The notes under the pieces: generated by a model
The model's database searches: none
Seen by the model: the letters and a program-made list of their open reading frames with translations, nothing else
Told to the model about the DNA's origin: nothing
Assembly: GCF_019021925.1 (NCBI RefSeq)
Contig: NZ_CP058990.1
Span: 3,684,001-3,748,000, forward strand
DNA length: 64,000 nt
Origin: Cellulophaga sp. HaHaR_3_176
GTDB lineage: Bacteria > Bacteroidota > Bacteroidia > Flavobacteriales > Flavobacteriaceae
Direction of reading: 5' to 3'
Program-made: the position numbers and the translations under genes
Shown here: positions 8,720-16,580 of the stretch, in pieces
How positions within the stretch are numbered: position 1 is the first letter of the stretch
Layout: every line of letters begins with the position of its first letter

Positions 8720-9418
8720 ATGAGAGAAGGTAAAGAGTCTAGATGTGAACAATGTATAATTCGACAGTTCAATTCATTGCGTGCAATGAATAAAGAAGAG
8801 TTGAAAAAAATATCAGACACAAAGGTTACTCGATTGGTTAAAAAGGGAGAACCTATTTTTCAAGAAGGAGAAAAGTTGAATGGTGTTTTTTGTGTTAGAG
8901 AAGGTATTTCTAAGCTTTCTAAATTAAGCGCAAACGGAAAAGATCAAATAGTAAAACTGGCAACAAAAGGGCAGGTTTTAGGGCAACGATCTGTAATAGC
9001 TGAAGAAACTTCTAATCTGAGTGCTGTTGCTGTTAACGATATGGAGGTTTGCTTTATACCTAAAGATGGTATTATGACTACTTTAAATACAAATCCTAAT
9101 TTTGCAGTAGAAGTACTGAGGCATATGGCTCACGATTTAAAAGAGGCAGATGATGTTATTGTAAACATGTCACAAAAAACGGTTAAGCAACGTGTAGCGG
9201 AAGCTTTTTTATACATGAAAAAAAATTATGGAGAAGATAAAGAAGGTTTTTTAGTATTGACATTGTCTAGAGAAGATATCGCAAATGTAGTTGGTACAGC
9301 AACAGAATCATGTATTAGAATTATATCTGAATTTAAAAAGAAAGGATACATTAAAGCCTCTGGTAAAAAAATAGCAATTACAGATGTGAAGGGGCTTACT
9401 GAACTTATGGAGAGCTAG
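8720..9418 (+). CDS. Crp/Fnr-family transcriptional regulator
   Basis: A 232-residue CRP/Fnr protein: cyclic-nucleotide-binding-like beta-roll (about 28-140), dimerisation helix (about 145-170) and a winged HTH (about 172-232) with LSREDIANVVGTATESCIRIISEF. The recognition helix keeps the Glu and Arg of Fnr (E-x-x-x-R) but has Ile where Fnr has Ser, in line with the altered half-site seen in the operators. The N-terminus has CEQC (Cys 9 and 12), with other Cys near 58, 111 and 197. Whether these bind an Fe-S cluster cannot be decided here, because the E. coli Fnr spacing (four Cys, three N-terminal) is not reproduced. It is divergent from ccoI and shares its operator. It most likely switches on the cbb3 operon, ccoI, the stress protein and itself at low oxygen. 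Confidence 0.92.
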   Translation: MREGKESRCEQCIIRQFNSLRAMNKEELKKISDTKVTRLVKKGEPIFQEGEKLNGVFCVREGISKLSKLSANGKDQIVKLATKGQVLGQRSVIAEETSNLSAVAVNDMEVCFIPKDGIMTTLNTNPNFAVEVLRHMAHDLKEADDVIVNMSQKTVKQRVAEAFLYMKKNYGEDKEGFLVLTLSREDIANVVGTATESCIRIISEFKKKGYIKASGKKIAITDVKGLTELMES

Positions 9419-9438
9419 TTATCGAAAAAGAATAGAAC

Positions 9439-9482
9439 CTGATATTTGTCATAGTTTTTGTTTTTCATGTACTATACTTTTA
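9439..9482 (+). promoter_or_regulatory. Fnr-box promoter of the universal stress protein gene
   Basis: CTGATATTTGTCAT (9439-9452) is followed by TACTTTTA (9475-9482), a 7/8 match to the -10 consensus. Centre-to--10 distance is 36.5 bp, the same as at the other three sites. The dyad differs from that of the cbb3 operon only in its central bases when both are read in the direction of transcription. Confidence 0.72.
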
Positions 9483-9507
9483 CATTAAGTTATAAAATGA
9501 AAGAGTG

Positions 9508-10410
9508 ATGAAAAATGTTTTAATCCCTACAGACTTTTCTGAAAATGCCTGGAACGCAGTTAAATATGCAATTGAATTGTTTAAAGATGAACAATGTAAT
9601 TTTTATTTGCTAAACACATTTACGCCGAATATAGCAGCAAGCAGATTCATGGCTTCTGTAATGCCTGAAGAAACATCCGATGGTGAAAATAGTTCTAGAA
9701 AAGGCTTGAGTGCTCTAATAAATAAGATACAAAACGAAAACCCTGATCCTGCTCATCTTCACAATTTTAAAGCAATTTCTTCTTTTAGTTTTTTAGTTGA
9801 TGAGGTAAAGGAAGTTGTTGATACATATAATATCCACTTGGTTATTTTAGGCACAAAAGGAGCTTCAGGCCTTGCTGAGGTTTTTATGGGTAGTAATGCT
9901 GTTCGTATTATTAAAACGGTGAAAAATTGCCCCGTATTAGCGATACCTGCTAGTTTCGATTTTGAAAAGCCAAAAGAGATTGCATTCGCTACAGATTATA
10001 ATAGATTTTATACTTTTTCAGAATTACAGCCACTAATAGAGTTGGCACAAACCTTTAATGCAGTAATTAGAGTGGTACATGTGCAGCCAAAAATTAAGGC
10101 ATTAACAGAACTGCAAGAGTTTAATTTAAATATGCTGCGTAGATACCTAAGTGAAACAGAATATTTTATTCATACCATATCAGAAGTAAATTCGGTTTCT
10201 AAAACATTAGAAATTTTCACAAATGAGTTAGATGTTCATTTGTTAGCGATGCTAAACTACCAACATAGTTATATAGAACAAGTAACTAGAGAACCGATTG
10301 TGAAGAAAATAGCATTCCATACACAACTGCCGTTATTAGTGCTTCCTGAAATGGGAATAGGCATTACACAAAAAGCAAATATAGAAGGTGTTTTAAGCGC
10401 TAAAGTTTAA
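9508..10410 (+). CDS. universal stress protein, tandem UspA domains
   Basis: A 300-residue protein with two UspA folds. The first (about 1-150) begins MKNVLIPTDFSENAWNA and ends with the ATP-binding pattern GTKGASGLAEVFMGSNAVRIIK; the second (about 155-285) is degenerate and lacks a clear GxxG-type loop. I use the ATG at 9508; a GTG immediately before it could add one residue. Tandem-domain Usp proteins next to Fnr and NDH-2 genes are common in Flavobacteria. The upstream Fnr-type box links it to low-oxygen or redox stress. The molecular activity is unknown for this family beyond nucleotide binding. Confidence 0.92.
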   Translation: MKNVLIPTDFSENAWNAVKYAIELFKDEQCNFYLLNTFTPNIAASRFMASVMPEETSDGENSSRKGLSALINKIQNENPDPAHLHNFKAISSFSFLVDEVKEVVDTYNIHLVILGTKGASGLAEVFMGSNAVRIIKTVKNCPVLAIPASFDFEKPKEIAFATDYNRFYTFSELQPLIELAQTFNAVIRVVHVQPKIKALTELQEFNLNMLRRYLSETEYFIHTISEVNSVSKTLEIFTNELDVHLLAMLNYQHSYIEQVTREPIVKKIAFHTQLPLLVLPEMGIGITQKANIEGVLSAKV

Positions 10411-10477
10411 GAATAAAACATGTATTAAAATTATGTTATACGTTTTGTAATATCAAGAGTTTGATTTTTATATTCGT

Positions 10478-10485
10478 TATTTTTG
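10478..10485 (+). promoter_or_regulatory. -10 element of ndh
   Basis: TATTTTTG is a perfect TAnnTTTG, 17 bp before the NDH-2 start codon, giving a very short leader. No proper Fnr dyad is found at the spacing seen in the neighbouring genes. Confidence 0.5.
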
Positions 10486-10501
10486 ATTAAAATATTAGGA
10501 T

Positions 10502-11779
10502 ATGAATCTTCCGAATACAAATCAGAAAAGAATCGTTATAATTGGTGGCGGATTTGCCGGAATTTCAGTAGCAAAAAAGTTAAAAAACTTAGATGCACAA
10601 ATAGTAATGATTGATAGGCATAACTATCATACATTTCAGCCACTTTTATATCAAGTTTCTACGAGTGGTTTGGAGCCTGATTCTATTGCATATCCTATTC
10701 GAAAAGTTTTAAAAGAACTCGATAATTTTTTCTTTAGATTAGCGGAAGTCGAAAAGATAGATCCTAAAAAACAAGAAATAATTACAAGTATTGGAGCCTT
10801 ATCATATGATTATTTGGTGATGGCAACAGGTACTAAAACTAATTATTTCAATAACGAAAATATTGCTGAGAATGCAATGCCTATGAAAACTGTTCCACAG
10901 GCATTAAATATCAGAAGTTTAATTCTCCAAAATTTCGAAAAAGCAGATGATACTAAAACGATAGAAGAAAGAGCAGCATTGTTGAATTTTTGTATTGTAG
11001 GTGCGGGCCCAACAGGGGTAGAGTTAGCAGGAGCTTTAGCGGAATTAAAACAAAATGTTTTTCCGAAAGATTATAAGCATTTGAATATAGCGGAAATGCA
11101 AATTCATTTATTTGAAGGAGGAACCCGAGTATTGCCTCCAATGAGTGAGAAAGCTTCTAAAAAAGCAACTGAATTTTTAGAAAAACTAGGGGTTAAAATT
11201 CACTTAAACACAATTGTTGAAGATTACGACGGTAAGGTTGTTAAAATAAAAGGCGGTGAAATTTTAAAGTCTAATAACTTTATATGGACAGCAGGAGTTA
11301 CAGGCGCTGCCATTGATGGTTTTGAAGCTTCAAATTTAGTAGAAAGATTAAATAGATATAAAGTAAACTCTTTTAGTCAAGTAGAAGGGTATGCTAATAT
11401 TTTTGCGATAGGTGATATTGCGTATATGGCAACAGAGAGCTTTCCAAAAGGACACCCGCAAGTAGCCCAGCCTGCAATTCAACAAGGAGAAAATTTAGCA
11501 AAAAACCTTAAAAATATTTTAGATAATAAAAAACTAATTCCTTTTAAATATAACGATAAAGGTACGATGGCTACCGTAGGGAGAAATAAGGCAGTTGTTG
11601 ATTTAGAAAATTTAAAGTTCGGAGGTTTTCTAGCTTGGTTTATTTGGATGTTTGTACACCTGATGGCTTTAGTTGGTTTCAGAAATAAAGTAATTGTATT
11701 CTTTAACTGGGCGTATAATTATATTAATTACGATAAAGCAGCGAGACTAATAGTTAGGCCTTATACTACTAAGGAGTAA
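10502..11779 (+). CDS. ndh: type II NADH dehydrogenase (NDH-2)
   Basis: A 425-residue FAD enzyme of the NDH-2 family. FAD-binding GGGFAGISVAKKL lies at residues 14-26, the second dinucleotide fold VGAGPTGVELAGALAEL near 165-181, and the FAD motif IFAIGDIA near 300-307. The C-terminus has a hydrophobic stretch (FLAWFIWMFVHLMALVGF) that would anchor it on the cytoplasmic side of the membrane, followed by the NWAYNYINYDKAARLI tail common in Bacteroidota members. It oxidises NADH and reduces the quinone pool without pumping protons, feeding electrons towards terminal oxidases such as the cbb3 enzyme encoded nearby. Confidence 0.95.
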   Translation: MNLPNTNQKRIVIIGGGFAGISVAKKLKNLDAQIVMIDRHNYHTFQPLLYQVSTSGLEPDSIAYPIRKVLKELDNFFFRLAEVEKIDPKKQEIITSIGALSYDYLVMATGTKTNYFNNENIAENAMPMKTVPQALNIRSLILQNFEKADDTKTIEERAALLNFCIVGAGPTGVELAGALAELKQNVFPKDYKHLNIAEMQIHLFEGGTRVLPPMSEKASKKATEFLEKLGVKIHLNTIVEDYDGKVVKIKGGEILKSNNFIWTAGVTGAAIDGFEASNLVERLNRYKVNSFSQVEGYANIFAIGDIAYMATESFPKGHPQVAQPAIQQGENLAKNLKNILDNKKLIPFKYNDKGTMATVGRNKAVVDLENLKFGGFLAWFIWMFVHLMALVGFRNKVIVFFNWAYNYINYDKAARLIVRPYTTKE

Positions 11780-11816
11780 AACCTAAAAACTTTTCTGATA
11801 TATAGAAAACCTTTCA

Positions 11817-11824
11817 TATATTTG
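11817..11824 (+). promoter_or_regulatory. -10 element for candidate small RNA
   Basis: TATATTTG is a perfect TAnnTTTG. No plus-strand coding gene follows it before the terminator at 11915-11945, so it most likely drives a short non-coding transcript. Confidence 0.6.
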
Positions 11825-11829
11825 CAAAG

Positions 11830-11945
11830 TTGTGTTGTGCTTCGAAAGAAGTACAGTTGTGGTAACAACATTCTTATTAACTTTATCACTTAATAAAGAA
11901 TGTAGAAACCGATGAAAGGCTTTCCTAATTTGGGAGGCTTTTTTT
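11830..11945 (+). ncRNA. candidate structured small RNA (about 115 nt)
   Basis: Between a perfect -10 element and a terminator the sequence folds into consecutive hairpins with no reading frame. Hairpin 1: arms 11837-11843 and 11848-11854 with a GAAA tetraloop, extendable by one A-T and a G-T pair. Hairpin 2: GTTGT (11856-11860) and ACAAC (11865-11869) around GGTA. Hairpin 3: 7 bp (11869-11875 with 11896-11902) continued by 5 bp after a one-base bulge. The fourth is the terminator. It does not show the SRP, tmRNA, 6S or RNase P core features I would recognise. Start and end are inferred. Confidence 0.55.
11915..11945 (+). terminator. intrinsic terminator of the small RNA
   Basis: The arms AAAGGCTTTCC (11915-11925) and GGGAGGC plus T's (11932-11942) pair with two to three G-T wobbles around a 6-nt loop and run into a T tract of 7 bases (11939-11945). 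Confidence 0.65.
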
Positions 11946-11958
11946 GTTTTATAATAAT

Positions 11959-12270
11959 TTATTTTCCTGATTTATCTAAGTTAGCACGTTCAGGTTCTTC
12001 TAAATTATCTTTACTTTCCCCACCTTGCCCATACAAGCTATTTTCTTCATCTTTCAAACCTAAATTAGGCGTCAAGTTTACTTCGTGTCTTCCTGGAACA
12101 TCTAAATCTTCGCCAGTAAAATCAATGTTGTCTTTTCTATCTTGTAGTAACGAATCATCTCCAGTATCCATGCTTAGCCCTTTTTTTCCTAAAGCTTGCA
12201 AATCATCTTCGGTTACATTCGAATTATATTTTTTTGTTTCAACAACGTTTTTATTTCTACTCTTTTCCAT
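11959..12270 (-). CDS. conserved small acidic, disordered protein
   Basis: A 103-residue hydrophilic protein without signal peptide, Cys or predicted membrane segment. It is rich in Asp, Glu, Asn, Lys and Gly and looks intrinsically disordered. Recognisable segments are TEDDLQALGKKGLSMDTG and GRHEVNLTPNLGLKDEENS followed by LYGQGGESKDNLE; I have seen similar short motifs in Flavobacteriales hypothetical proteins, but no function is established. The opposite-strand open frame at 11912-12295 is rejected because it begins inside the small-RNA terminator and has Ser/Pro/Phe-rich shadow composition. The gene is isolated between the small RNA and hmgA. Confidence 0.7.
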   Translation of the reverse strand: MEKSRNKNVVETKKYNSNVTEDDLQALGKKGLSMDTGDDSLLQDRKDNIDFTGEDLDVPGRHEVNLTPNLGLKDEENSLYGQGGESKDNLEEPERANLDKSGK

Positions 12271-12457
12271 AGTTACTATTTTTAATAAATTATAAATGCA
12301 AGTTCTATAGTATTAGTAGGGTAGATTAACGCAGTTGCATTTTTTATTGCTTCGTTAGCTAAGTCGCCGATTGCCTGTTATGAAAAGCACTTGAAAAGCT
12401 GTTTTTTGTTTTAAAAAAGTCGTAAATTTATAGAGATTTAAATAAAGATATTCTAGG
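12271..12457. other. intergenic region upstream of hmgA and the acidic-protein gene
   Basis: Divergent promoters are expected here. A TAAATTTA (12423-12430, 7/8 to the -10 consensus) precedes hmgA. No strong dyad is seen. Confidence 0.4.
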
Positions 12458-13615
12458 ATGCCACTGTATCATAAGCAAGGAAAAATACCTCAAAAAAGAC
12501 ATACTATTTTTAAAAAATCAGATGGGACTTTACATTATGAGCAATTGTTTGGCACCATTGGTTTTGACGGAATGTCTTCTTTAATGTATCATTTACATAG
12601 ACCTACTCAGATAAAAGAAGTAGGAGAGTCTATTGATATTTCTCCGAAAGCAGCAGTGGAGCACAATATTAAGTCACGCTTATTAAAAGGCTTTCAAGTG
12701 CAACCTACAGATGATTATTTAGACAGTAGAGTTACGGTGCTATTTAATAATGATGTGCATGTAGGTTTAGCAGCACCTAAAAAATCGATGACGACGTATT
12801 TTTATAAAAATACAGACGCAGATGAGTTACTGTTTATTCATAAAGGAACAGGTATACTAAAAACCATGCTCGGTGAAATTCCGTTTGAATATGGAGATTA
12901 TTTAGTGATACCTCGTGGGATGATTTATCAAATACATTTTGATACCGAAGAGAATAGACTTTTGGTTACAGAAAGTTACCACCCTATTTATACGCCTAAA
13001 AGATACCGTAACTATTTCGGTCAGCATTTAGAACATTCTCCTTTTTGTGAGCGTGATTTTAAACTACCAGAAAATTTACAATCCTATGATGAGAAGGGTG
13101 AATTTTTAATGAAAGTGAAAAAGCAAGGTCAATTGCATCATTTAACCTATGCAACACATCCTTTTGATGTGGTAGGTTGGGATGGTTATAATTTTCCTTA
13201 CGGATTTTCTATCCATAATTTTGAGCCTATAACAGGAAGAGTACATCAACCACCACCAGTACATCAAACGTTTGAAACTAGTGCTTTCGTGGTATGTTCT
13301 TTTGTGCCAAGATTGTATGATTACCATCCGCAATCAATACCAGCGCCGTATAATCATTCTAATATAGATTCTGATGAGGTACTCTATTATGTTGACGGTG
13401 ATTTTATGAGTCGCAAAAGTATAGATCAGGGGTATATTTCATTGCATCCTGCGGGCATACCTCACGGTCCGCATCCAGGAACTTACGAAGCTAGCATCGG
13501 GAAATCTAAAACCGAAGAATTAGCGGTTATGATTGATACCTTTAAGCCTCTGAAATTAACACAAGCGGCTTTAGATATTGATGACGGTAAATATTACAAA
13601 TCTTGGATGGAATAG
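12458..13615 (+). CDS. hmgA: homogentisate 1,2-dioxygenase
   Basis: A 385-residue cupin-fold dioxygenase matching the compact Bacteroidota form of HmgA, which is shorter than the roughly 440-residue mammalian or proteobacterial enzymes. The N-terminal region has MPLYHKQGKIPQKRHTIFKK; the central part has DELLFIHKGTGILKT and GDYLVIPRG. The iron-binding region is in HPAGIPHGPHPG followed by the Glu of KTEELAVMIDTF. The enzyme opens the ring of homogentisate to maleylacetoacetate in tyrosine and phenylalanine degradation. The usual partner hppD is not in the window. It is convergent with hutG (4 bp between stops), so two amino-acid catabolic units meet here. Confidence 0.93.
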   Translation: MPLYHKQGKIPQKRHTIFKKSDGTLHYEQLFGTIGFDGMSSLMYHLHRPTQIKEVGESIDISPKAAVEHNIKSRLLKGFQVQPTDDYLDSRVTVLFNNDVHVGLAAPKKSMTTYFYKNTDADELLFIHKGTGILKTMLGEIPFEYGDYLVIPRGMIYQIHFDTEENRLLVTESYHPIYTPKRYRNYFGQHLEHSPFCERDFKLPENLQSYDEKGEFLMKVKKQGQLHHLTYATHPFDVVGWDGYNFPYGFSIHNFEPITGRVHQPPPVHQTFETSAFVVCSFVPRLYDYHPQSIPAPYNHSNIDSDEVLYYVDGDFMSRKSIDQGYISLHPAGIPHGPHPGTYEASIGKSKTEELAVMIDTFKPLKLTQAALDIDDGKYYKSWME

Positions 13616-13619
13616 GTTA

Positions 13620-14573
13620 TTATTTGTGATGCATCACATAATGTACTAATGAAGCAGCTAATTTAGCAGTTTGACCGTCTATATCATAGGTGGGATTCAT
13701 TTCTGCGATATCTAGACTTATTAGTTTTTTACTATCTATAATTACTTTTAGACTCTCTAAAACAATATTTGGTGCGAAGCCCATTGGAGAAGGCGCGCTT
13801 ACTCCAGGAGCATAAGCAGATGAGAATCCATCTAAATCTATTGTGGTGTACACGTAATCTACATCTTCTATAAATTGCATTAAGATGAGTTGCACATGCT
13901 CTAAATAGTGCATGTTAAAGTGCGCGGTTTCTAAATACATTACATGCAAGTCAGATGCTATTTCAAAAAGTTTTTTATCATTTGCGTCTTTTCTGATGCC
14001 TAAGCATAAGTATTCAAAAGTAGCGTTCTCTTTATTATGGTCTTGTGCTATTTGGTAGAAAGGAGTTCCAGATGTGCTTTCGCTTGAAGTAGAACGTAAA
14101 TCAAAATGTGCATCAAAATTTATAACACCTATTTTTTTATCACCTAGGTATTTTCTGATTCCTTTAAAATGACCGTAAGCGATATCATGACCGCCACCTA
14201 AAACTATCGGGAATGTTTTTTTAGCTAATAACAAACTTATGTTTTTAGCAAGTACTTCTTGTGTGGTTTCTAGATCTTCATTTAGGCAAACGATAGTTCC
14301 GCAATCAAGTAAAGTAGTTTCATCTGATAAATGATTTGGAAATTTAGCTAAGGATTGACGAATAGCGTCAGGACCATTTACGGCACCAATTCTACCATGA
14401 TTTCTTTTTACACCTTCATCACACGCATAGCCTAATAAGGCAATTGTTTTTTGATTTTGTGCTATTTCAATTTCATCAATAATAACACAGTGTACTTTTT
14501 CGTGCAGGTAAAGTTTTTGTTCAGAGGATCTACCAGACCATAATTCGGGGGTTGTTTTTTTGTATGCCAGCAT
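13620..14573 (-). CDS. hutG: formimidoylglutamase (arginase family)
   Basis: A 317-residue ureohydrolase-fold enzyme. Mn-binding motifs are visible: GGGHDIAYGHF, INFDAHFDLR and TIDLDGFSSAYAPG. These give the His and Asp ligands of the arginase superfamily. Operon context (last gene of hutH-I-U-G) points to formimidoylglutamase, which splits N-formimidoyl-L-glutamate to glutamate and formamide, rather than arginase or agmatinase. The gap to hutU is 5 bp. Confidence 0.92.
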   Translation of the reverse strand: MLAYKKTTPELWSGRSSEQKLYLHEKVHCVIIDEIEIAQNQKTIALLGYACDEGVKRNHGRIGAVNGPDAIRQSLAKFPNHLSDETTLLDCGTIVCLNEDLETTQEVLAKNISLLLAKKTFPIVLGGGHDIAYGHFKGIRKYLGDKKIGVINFDAHFDLRSTSSESTSGTPFYQIAQDHNKENATFEYLCLGIRKDANDKKLFEIASDLHVMYLETAHFNMHYLEHVQLILMQFIEDVDYVYTTIDLDGFSSAYAPGVSAPSPMGFAPNIVLESLKVIIDSKKLISLDIAEMNPTYDIDGQTAKLAASLVHYVMHHK

Positions 14574-14578
14574 ATTTA

Positions 14579-16579
14579 TTAAAATAAATTCTTAAGTAGG
14601 TTGTCATCTACTAAGTTAGGCAAAGTGACTCTTAATTCAGGATTTTTATCCATTTCTCGTTGAATTGCAAACAAAGCTTCATTATTTCTTGACCAACCTC
14701 TTCTAGCAATTCCATTGGTAACATCATAAAAAAGCATGCTTTTTAAGCGTTTAGCAGCTTCCTTAGAACCATCTATAACCATTCCAAATCCTCCATTGAT
14801 GACTTCGCCCCAACCAACACCACCGCCATTATGAATAGAAACCCAAGTAGCACCTCTGAAACTATCGCCAATAACATTTTGTATGGCCATATCTGCTGTG
14901 AATTTACTGCCGTCATAAATATTACTGGTTTCTCTAAAAGGAGAATCTGTACCACTCACATCATGATGGTCTCTTCCTAAAACAATAGGGGCAGAAATTT
15001 CACCAGTTGAAATAGCGGTATTAAAAGCATCCGCAATTTTTGATCTTCCCTCCGCATCTGCGTATAAAATTCTAGCTTGTGAACCCACCACAAGATTATT
15101 GCTGTTAGCCTCTTTGATCCAAGTAATATTGTCTTGTAATTGTTGTTGAATTTCTGTAGGAGCGGTGTTCTTTATATCTTCTAAAACGCGCTGAGCGATG
15201 GCATCTGTTTTTTGTAAATCTATAGGATTACCAGAAGTACATACCCATCTAAAAGGCCCAAAACCATAATCAAAACACATAGGGCCTAAAATATCTTGCA
15301 CATAAGACGGATACCTAAAATCGATTCCGTTTTTGGCCATAACCGCGGCACCTGCTCTAGAAGCTTCCAGTAGAAAAGCATTACCGTAATCAAAAAAATA
15401 AGTTCCTTTTGCCGTATGTTTATTAATGGCATCAATTTGTCTTCGTAATGATTCTTGAACCTTTTCTTTAAAAAGCTTGGGATTAACGACCATTAGTTCA
15501 TTAGCCTCTTCAAAAGAAATATCAACTGGATAATACCCACCTGCCCATGGATTATGTAATGAAGTTTGATCAGATCCTAGATGAATAAATATGTTCTCGT
15601 CATAAAATCGTTCCCAAGCGGTAACAATATTTCCTATAAATGCAATGGAAACCACTTCTTTTTCTTCTTGTGCTTTTTTAGTCCTGGCCACCAAATCATC
15701 TAAGTTGGTTACGAGAACATCTACCCAGCCTTGTTCATGTCTCTTTTTTGCTGCTGTAGCATTTACTTCTGCGCAGATGGTAATGCAACCAGCAATAGTT
15801 CCTGCTTTTGGTTGTGCGCCACTCATGCCGCCTAATCCTGCAGTTAAAAATATTTTCCCAGCCGGATTTTCATCAGTCTTCAGCACTTTTCTAAAAGCAT
15901 TCATGACGGTAATGGTAGTGCCGTGAACAATACCTTGTGGTCCAATATACATATAAGAGCCTGCAGTCATTTGACCATATTGTGTAACGCCTAACGCGTT
16001 ATATTTCTCCCAATCATCGGGTTTGGAATAATTAGGAATCATCATGCCATTGGTAGCTACAACTCTTGGTGCTTCTGTGGAAGAAGGGAAAAGCCCCATC
16101 GGGTGACCAGAATACATATGAAGAGTTTGTTCATTATTCATGGTAGCCAAATACTGCATGGTTAAAATGTATTGTGCCCAGTTTTGAAAAACAGCGCCAT
16201 TTCCACCGTAGGTAATTAGTTCTTCAGGATGTTGCGCTACGGCAGGATCTAAATTGTTTTGAATCATTAACATGATTCCTGCAGCTTGTGTTGAGGTATA
16301 GGGATATTCATTAATGGGTCGAGCATACATGGTATATTCGGGTTTGAATCTATGCATGTAGATTCTTCCGTATGTAGACAATTCAAAGGCAAACTCTTGA
16401 GCTAATTCTCCATGCCAAGCTTTTGGAAAATAACGTAAAGCATTTTTTATAGCTAATTGCTTCTCTTCAGAAGAAAGAATATCTTTTCTTTTTGGAGCGT
16501 GACTAAGGGCCGAATTATATTCTTTTTTAGCAGGTAATTCATTCGGAAGGCCTTGAAGAATTTGTTCTTTGAATGTCAT
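14579..16579 (-). CDS. hutU: urocanate hydratase
   Basis: A 666-residue urocanase. The NAD-binding region has FLTAGLGGMSGAQPKAG, and the conserved catalytic-region Cys lies in GPMCFDYGFGPFRWVCTSG (first Cys near residue 434). YGGNGAVFQNW, MYSGHPMGLFPSS and RDHHDVSGTDSPFRET are further family blocks. The enzyme turns urocanate into 4-imidazolone-5-propionate. It is roughly 100 residues longer than the classical enzyme of about 555 residues; the extra length appears spread over the N-terminus and internal loops, as in other Bacteroidota homologues. Start lies 1 bp after the stop of hutI. Confidence 0.97.
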   Translation of the reverse strand: MTFKEQILQGLPNELPAKKEYNSALSHAPKRKDILSSEEKQLAIKNALRYFPKAWHGELAQEFAFELSTYGRIYMHRFKPEYTMYARPINEYPYTSTQAAGIMLMIQNNLDPAVAQHPEELITYGGNGAVFQNWAQYILTMQYLATMNNEQTLHMYSGHPMGLFPSSTEAPRVVATNGMMIPNYSKPDDWEKYNALGVTQYGQMTAGSYMYIGPQGIVHGTTITVMNAFRKVLKTDENPAGKIFLTAGLGGMSGAQPKAGTIAGCITICAEVNATAAKKRHEQGWVDVLVTNLDDLVARTKKAQEEKEVVSIAFIGNIVTAWERFYDENIFIHLGSDQTSLHNPWAGGYYPVDISFEEANELMVVNPKLFKEKVQESLRRQIDAINKHTAKGTYFFDYGNAFLLEASRAGAAVMAKNGIDFRYPSYVQDILGPMCFDYGFGPFRWVCTSGNPIDLQKTDAIAQRVLEDIKNTAPTEIQQQLQDNITWIKEANSNNLVVGSQARILYADAEGRSKIADAFNTAISTGEISAPIVLGRDHHDVSGTDSPFRETSNIYDGSKFTADMAIQNVIGDSFRGATWVSIHNGGGVGWGEVINGGFGMVIDGSKEAAKRLKSMLFYDVTNGIARRGWSRNNEALFAIQREMDKNPELRVTLPNLVDDNLLKNLF

Positions 16580-16580
16580 C

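Noticed and set aside
10442..10455. Possible Fnr box upstream of ndh
   Set aside because: Only one half-site (ATCA) is present, and it is offset by one base from the spacing seen at the other promoters.
11912..12295. 127-codon plus-strand open frame
   Set aside because: Begins in the terminator and is Ser/Pro/Phe-rich; the opposite strand holds the more plausible acidic protein.
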